DNA of 64,000 nucleotides from Thiotrichales bacterium (GTDB lineage Bacteria; Pseudomonadota; Gammaproteobacteria; Thiomicrospirales; Thiomicrospiraceae), in assembly GCA_016938655.1 (NCBI GenBank), contig JAFGUG010000023.1:184438-248437 (forward strand), given 5' to 3'. The notes under the pieces were generated by a model that saw only the letters and a list, made by a program, of their open reading frames with translations, did no database searches and had not been told where the DNA came from. Each line of letters starts with the position of its first letter. Positions within the stretch are counted from its first letter, which is position 1. Shown here piece after piece: positions 61,045-64,000 of the stretch. Position numbers and translations under genes: made by a program.

Positions 61045-61772
61045 TACTTTTTATTATCAATCTTGGCTAGTTGTTGAATAACATAGCCTGCCAGCATTAG
61101 TCCAAAAATACCTGGCATGTAACTCGCCGTTCCATTAACCACACGCCCACGTGCACCTTCAATTGCTTCCATAGGACCCGGATCTTTGGGTAACTCAGTA
61201 GAAAAAACGGTCATTAAGCCTTTAGATATGCGTTGTTTCTTAAGTCGTTGACGCATATTACGTGCTAAGGCACAACCGTGTGTTTTAGAGATATCAGCCA
61301 ACTCAATTTTTGAAGGATCAATTCGACGCCCTGCCCCCATACTCGAAACCGTAGGTAAGCCTTTTTGTAAGGCGGTTACCACCAACGCAACCTTACAATT
61401 TAGGCTATCAATGGCATCCACTACATAATCAAATTGAGTTGAAAGAACAGAGTCCATATCCTCAGGACGGATAAACGCCTTACTCACATTAACTATACAG
61501 TCGGGATTAATATCCTGAATACGCTGAGCCATTATCTCGGCCTTATTAAGACCCACAGTTGAATTAAGCGCAATAATTTGTCTGTTCAGGTTAGACGCAC
61601 TCACACTATCATGGTCAATAATCGTTAATTCACCGACACCAGCACGGGCTAAGGCTTCAATAACAAAACCACCGACACCACCCACACCGGCAACTAAAAC
61701 GTGAGATTGCTGAAGTTGCTGGATTCCCTGTGCTTCAAAAACTAATTCACTGCGTTCAAATAATGGGTTCAA
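61044..61772 (-). CDS. tcdA: tRNA threonylcarbamoyladenosine dehydratase (TcdA/CsdL)
   Basis: TcdA cyclises t6A to ct6A at position 37 of ANN-decoding tRNAs, in an ATP-dependent reaction. The 242-residue protein is an E1/ThiF-like enzyme, with the nucleotide loop VAGVGGVGGFVIEALARAG and the DHDSVSASNLNRQ segment. A late hydrophobic segment (YMPGIFGLMLAGYVIQQL) is typical and may associate with the membrane. It is slightly shorter than E. coli TcdA (268). Its start overlaps the end of the tatD-family gene by 17 bp. Confidence 0.92.
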   Translation of the reverse strand: MNPLFERSELVFEAQGIQQLQQSHVLVAGVGGVGGFVIEALARAGVGELTIIDHDSVSASNLNRQIIALNSTVGLNKAEIMAQRIQDINPDCIVNVSKAFIRPEDMDSVLSTQFDYVVDAIDSLNCKVALVVTALQKGLPTVSSMGAGRRIDPSKIELADISKTHGCALARNMRQRLKKQRISKGLMTVFSTELPKDPGPMEAIEGARGRVVNGTASYMPGIFGLMLAGYVIQQLAKIDNKK

Positions 61773-62514
61773 AACGGTTCCTTAAATTAAAGAGGCTGGA
61801 AGCATTACGATTGGTGATGCGTATAACTTCCGATTCTAACAGGCCTGTCAACTCTGCTATTTTAGTGACAACCGTGTAAATATCAATCAAAGAAGGCTGA
61901 GCGTGATTGGGTAATAAAATATTCGGGTAATCTGTTTCAAGAACAATTGAATCAGCACCAAACGTCTTAACAAGTTCGTGGTAACGTCTTGCATTATCTT
62001 TAACCACCACCCCATTAACTCCAAACTTAAAGCCTAAATCTAAGTATTGTTTTGCTACTTGAACACTGGTACCTAATCCGTGTATCACGCCAGTAACAGA
62101 GTAGTGCTTTAATAACGAAAGCATTGCATTGTGTGCCTTATAAACATGCAGTGAAAGGGGCAAATGATGGAAATGTGCAAGTGATAACTGTTGCTCAAAA
62201 GCTGAAGTTTGTTGGGTCTTATTTGCAATATATGGGGCAGAAAAATCTAATCCAACTTCGCCTAAAACCGAGACATGAGTTGTTTTTAGAATGTGGTCTA
62301 ATTGTTTTAATTGTAATTCGTAAGCATTATCAACAAACCAAGGATGCAAACCAATGGCTGGTATGACATTTTGATACCTTAATGAAAGCTTGATTACTTG
62401 TGCCCAATTATCAGAAGAGGTGCCCATTGTAATATAGAAATTATTTGGGTCTACTTGCAGATAAGGAACATCAGAAACGAGCTGATCTAAATGACAATGT
62501 GTGTCGATAATCAT
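61756..62514 (-). CDS. TatD-family metal-dependent hydrolase
   Basis: This 252-residue protein has the TatD/TIM-barrel metal site: DTHCHLDQL at the N-terminus, GEVGLDFSAPY, HVYKAHNAMLSLL and VLETDYPN. TatD-family enzymes are DNases or related phosphodiesterases acting in quality control. Substrate specificity cannot be read. It overlaps tcdA by 17 bp and follows the rplQ terminator, so the pair is likely its own operon. A CAGGCCTG copy (61840-61847) encodes TGLLE. Confidence 0.88.
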   Translation of the reverse strand: MIIDTHCHLDQLVSDVPYLQVDPNNFYITMGTSSDNWAQVIKLSLRYQNVIPAIGLHPWFVDNAYELQLKQLDHILKTTHVSVLGEVGLDFSAPYIANKTQQTSAFEQQLSLAHFHHLPLSLHVYKAHNAMLSLLKHYSVTGVIHGLGTSVQVAKQYLDLGFKFGVNGVVVKDNARRYHELVKTFGADSIVLETDYPNILLPNHAQPSLIDIYTVVTKIAELTGLLESEVIRITNRNASSLFNLRNRFEPII

Positions 62515-62528
62515 AAAATTTGGATATA

Positions 62529-62555
62529 AAAAAAGCCGGTAAAAACCGGCTCTTT
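62529..62555. terminator. Terminator of the alpha operon (rplQ end)
   Basis: AGCCGGT (62534-62540) and ACCGGCT (62545-62551) pair around AAAA, with A/T tracts on both sides, 15 bp past the rplQ stop. It is effective for the minus-strand operon and overlaps the tatD upstream region. Confidence 0.85.
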
Positions 62556-62568
62556 TTAATGTCTTAGC

Positions 62569-62952
62569 TTATTCAGCAGAGTCAGTTGATGCAACTGGGC
62601 GATCAACTAATTCAACGATAGCCATCGGTGCATTATCACCAGGACGGAAACCACATTTTAAAACGCGGATATATCCACCTGGACGAGTTTGGTAACGAGG
62701 ACCTAACTCAGAAAATAATTTACCAACTGCGGCTTTGCTGTTCAAACGAGCAAAAGCTAGACGACGATTATGTACGCTGTCTTCTTTAGCAAGTGTGATT
62801 AAAGGCTCTGCAACTCCACGAAGTTCTTTAGCCTTAGCAACCGTAGTACGAATTACTTCATGCTCGATAAGCGAAGCTGACATGTTTTTAAACATTGCTT
62901 TGCGGTGTGAGCTATTTCTATTTAACTTACGACCAGATTTACCATGACGCAT
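62569..62952 (-). CDS. rplQ: 50S ribosomal protein L17
   Basis: L17 is a 50S protein encoded at the end of the alpha operon. The 127-residue protein starts [20 protein letters not shown], which is highly conserved, and continues [20 protein letters not shown] near the C-terminus. It follows rpoA by 15 bp, and the operon terminator lies just after it. Confidence 0.98.
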   Translation of the reverse strand: MRHGKSGRKLNRNSSHRKAMFKNMSASLIEHEVIRTTVAKAKELRGVAEPLITLAKEDSVHNRRLAFARLNSKAAVGKLFSELGPRYQTRPGGYIRVLKCGFRPGDNAPMAIVELVDRPVASTDSAE

Positions 62953-62967
62953 GATAACTTCCTTATA

Positions 62968-63954
62968 TTATACTGATTCTTTGCTAACCAGACTTGCTGG
63001 TGGCCAGTTTTCCAATTTTGTGCCTAAGATTAAACCACGCTGAGCAAGAACATCTTTAATCTCTTGCAGTGACTTTTTACCTAGGTTTGGTGTTTTAAGT
63101 AGGTGGTTCTCAGAACGCTGTACTAAATCACCAATGTAATAAATTTGTTCTGCTTTCAAACAGTTTGCTGAACGTACAGTCAACTCTAAATCGTCAACAG
63201 GCTGCAAGAAGATCGGGTCGAATTCACTCTCTTCTTCTTGTGGCGCTGCAACTTCTTTATGCTTTAAGTCAACAAATGCATTCAACTGTAGGTGTAAAAC
63301 TGTAGCTGCTTGTTTAATTGCATCTTCAGGATCTAATGTTCCATCTGTTACAACATCAATAATCAACTTGTCTAAATCAGTACGCTGTTCAACACGTGCA
63401 TTTTGAACTTCATAGCTCACAGTATGCACAGGGCTAAAGCTAGCATCTAATTTAAGACCACCGATTGTGCTTGATTCTGAATCAGACTGAACAGCAGGAC
63501 GGTATCCAATACCAGTCTCAACTTTAAGAGTCATGTTTAATTCAGCACCTTCACTCACATGCGCAATGATGTGATCCGGATTTGCAATTTCTACATCATG
63601 ATCAACTTCAATGTCTGATGCACGAACAACTGCAGGGCCTTTTTTATGTAAAGATAATACAGCACTGTCTTTAGCATTCAGTTTTACTGACACTTCTTTA
63701 AGGTTAAGTAAGATCTCAAGGACATCTTCTCTTACACCTTCAATAGATGAATATTCGTGTAAAACACCATCAATTTGAGTTTCTACAATCGCAGCACCAG
63801 GCATAGATGACAACAGAATACGACGCAGAGCATTACCAAGTGTATGACCGAAACCTCTTTCAAGAGGCTCCAAAGTCACACGACTATGAAAGTCTGATTT
63901 TCTCTGAATATCAACTAAACGAGGTGTTAACAGCTGTTCTAACATCTCTTGCAT
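62968..63954 (-). CDS. rpoA: RNA polymerase alpha subunit
   Basis: RpoA dimerises to scaffold RNA polymerase and contacts UP elements and activators. The N-terminal domain (about 8-230) shows [20 protein letters not shown] and [20 protein letters not shown] in part. The C-terminal domain (about 250-320) shows [20 protein letters not shown] and [16 protein letters not shown]. The length of 328 matches E. coli (329). The start has GGAG about ten bases upstream and lies 23 bp from the rpsD stop. Confidence 0.98.
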   Translation of the reverse strand: MQEMLEQLLTPRLVDIQRKSDFHSRVTLEPLERGFGHTLGNALRRILLSSMPGAAIVETQIDGVLHEYSSIEGVREDVLEILLNLKEVSVKLNAKDSAVLSLHKKGPAVVRASDIEVDHDVEIANPDHIIAHVSEGAELNMTLKVETGIGYRPAVQSDSESSTIGGLKLDASFSPVHTVSYEVQNARVEQRTDLDKLIIDVVTDGTLDPEDAIKQAATVLHLQLNAFVDLKHKEVAAPQEEESEFDPIFLQPVDDLELTVRSANCLKAEQIYYIGDLVQRSENHLLKTPNLGKKSLQEIKDVLAQRGLILGTKLENWPPASLVSKESV

Positions 63955-63977
63955 TAGAAGTTATCTCCGTTTGAATA

Positions 63978-64000
63978 TTACTTAGAGTAAAGCTCAACAA
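63978..64000 (-). CDS. rpsD: 30S ribosomal protein S4, C-terminal fragment
   Basis: On the minus strand the last codons before the window edge read V-E-L-Y-S-K then TAA (63980-63978). This matches the E. coli S4 C-terminus (IVELYSK). The usual rpsD-rpoA-rplQ order confirms it. Only six codons are visible; the gene continues beyond the window. Confidence 0.9.

Overview
The window looks like chromosomal DNA of a free-living, aerobic gammaproteobacterium. The housekeeping genes (parE, glyQS, groES-groEL, rplU-rpmA-obgE-proB, ispB, uvrA, ssb, rpsD-rpoA-rplQ) are colinear with and resemble those of marine Gammaproteobacteria. Base composition is moderate, roughly mid-40s percent GC by eye. My impression is the Thiomicrospira/Hydrogenovibrio/Thiomicrorhabdus group (many GGDEF/EAL proteins, SulP transporter, gene style), but this is inference; no 16S or species marker is present. 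No prophage, insertion sequence, CRISPR array, tRNA or rRNA was found. Coding density is high.

Layout. 1-4.2 kb: the tail of an unidentified gene, then a two-gene unit of a Tat/lipoprotein NMT1-type binding protein and a PhnD-PAS-PAS-GGDEF-EAL receptor. 4.3-7.7 kb: parE diverging from pdxH, then ung. 7.8-13.7 kb: DUF2189 membrane protein with a small exported protein, plsC-gmhB, glyQ-glyS. 14-16.4 kb: a LytM endopeptidase fused end-to-start with anmK (cell-wall turnover and recycling). 16.5-21.8 kb: gltA, erpA, argC, a membrane GGDEF cyclase and a GST-like protein. 21.8-24.3 kb: groES-groEL behind a perfect CIRCE operator, followed by a structured intergenic stretch lying between two terminators. 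24.4-28.9 kb: proB, obgE, rpmA, rplU, with ispB diverging.

29-45.6 kb is the most unusual part. A minus-strand operon runs CNNM/CorC-type protein, MgtE, RimB-like retropepsin, RimK, AstE/aspartoacylase-like hydrolase. Diverging from it is a ZntB-MscS-ECF sigma-small membrane protein-MscS run, then an OmpA-family protein with a CRP-like site, a Bax-like glucosaminidase and a third MscS protein. Then come a GNAT/C39-peptidase fusion and an M14-like DUF2817 hydrolase, divergent from a second, large RimK-type ATP-grasp protein. Two ATP-grasp peptide-ligase modules, each with its own predicted hydrolases, therefore lie within about 16 kb.

45.6-52.3 kb: a TetR regulator divergent from an RND efflux operon (MFP-RND-OMF), with a palindromic operator on the efflux promoter. 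52.3-64 kb: lone ABC ATPase, ssb, YajR-like MFS, SIMPL protein, uvrA, SulP (the last two overlap tail to tail), tcdA-tatD and the alpha operon end.

The whole window is sprinkled with a short palindrome, CAGGCCTG (often extended to AGCAGGCCTGCT). I count about 30 copies, where about one would be expected by chance. Intergenic copies sit mainly just downstream of genes and some are built into terminator hairpins. Coding copies mostly occur in one reading frame, encoding Ala/Thr-Gly-Leu. This is the most striking sequence-level signal here.
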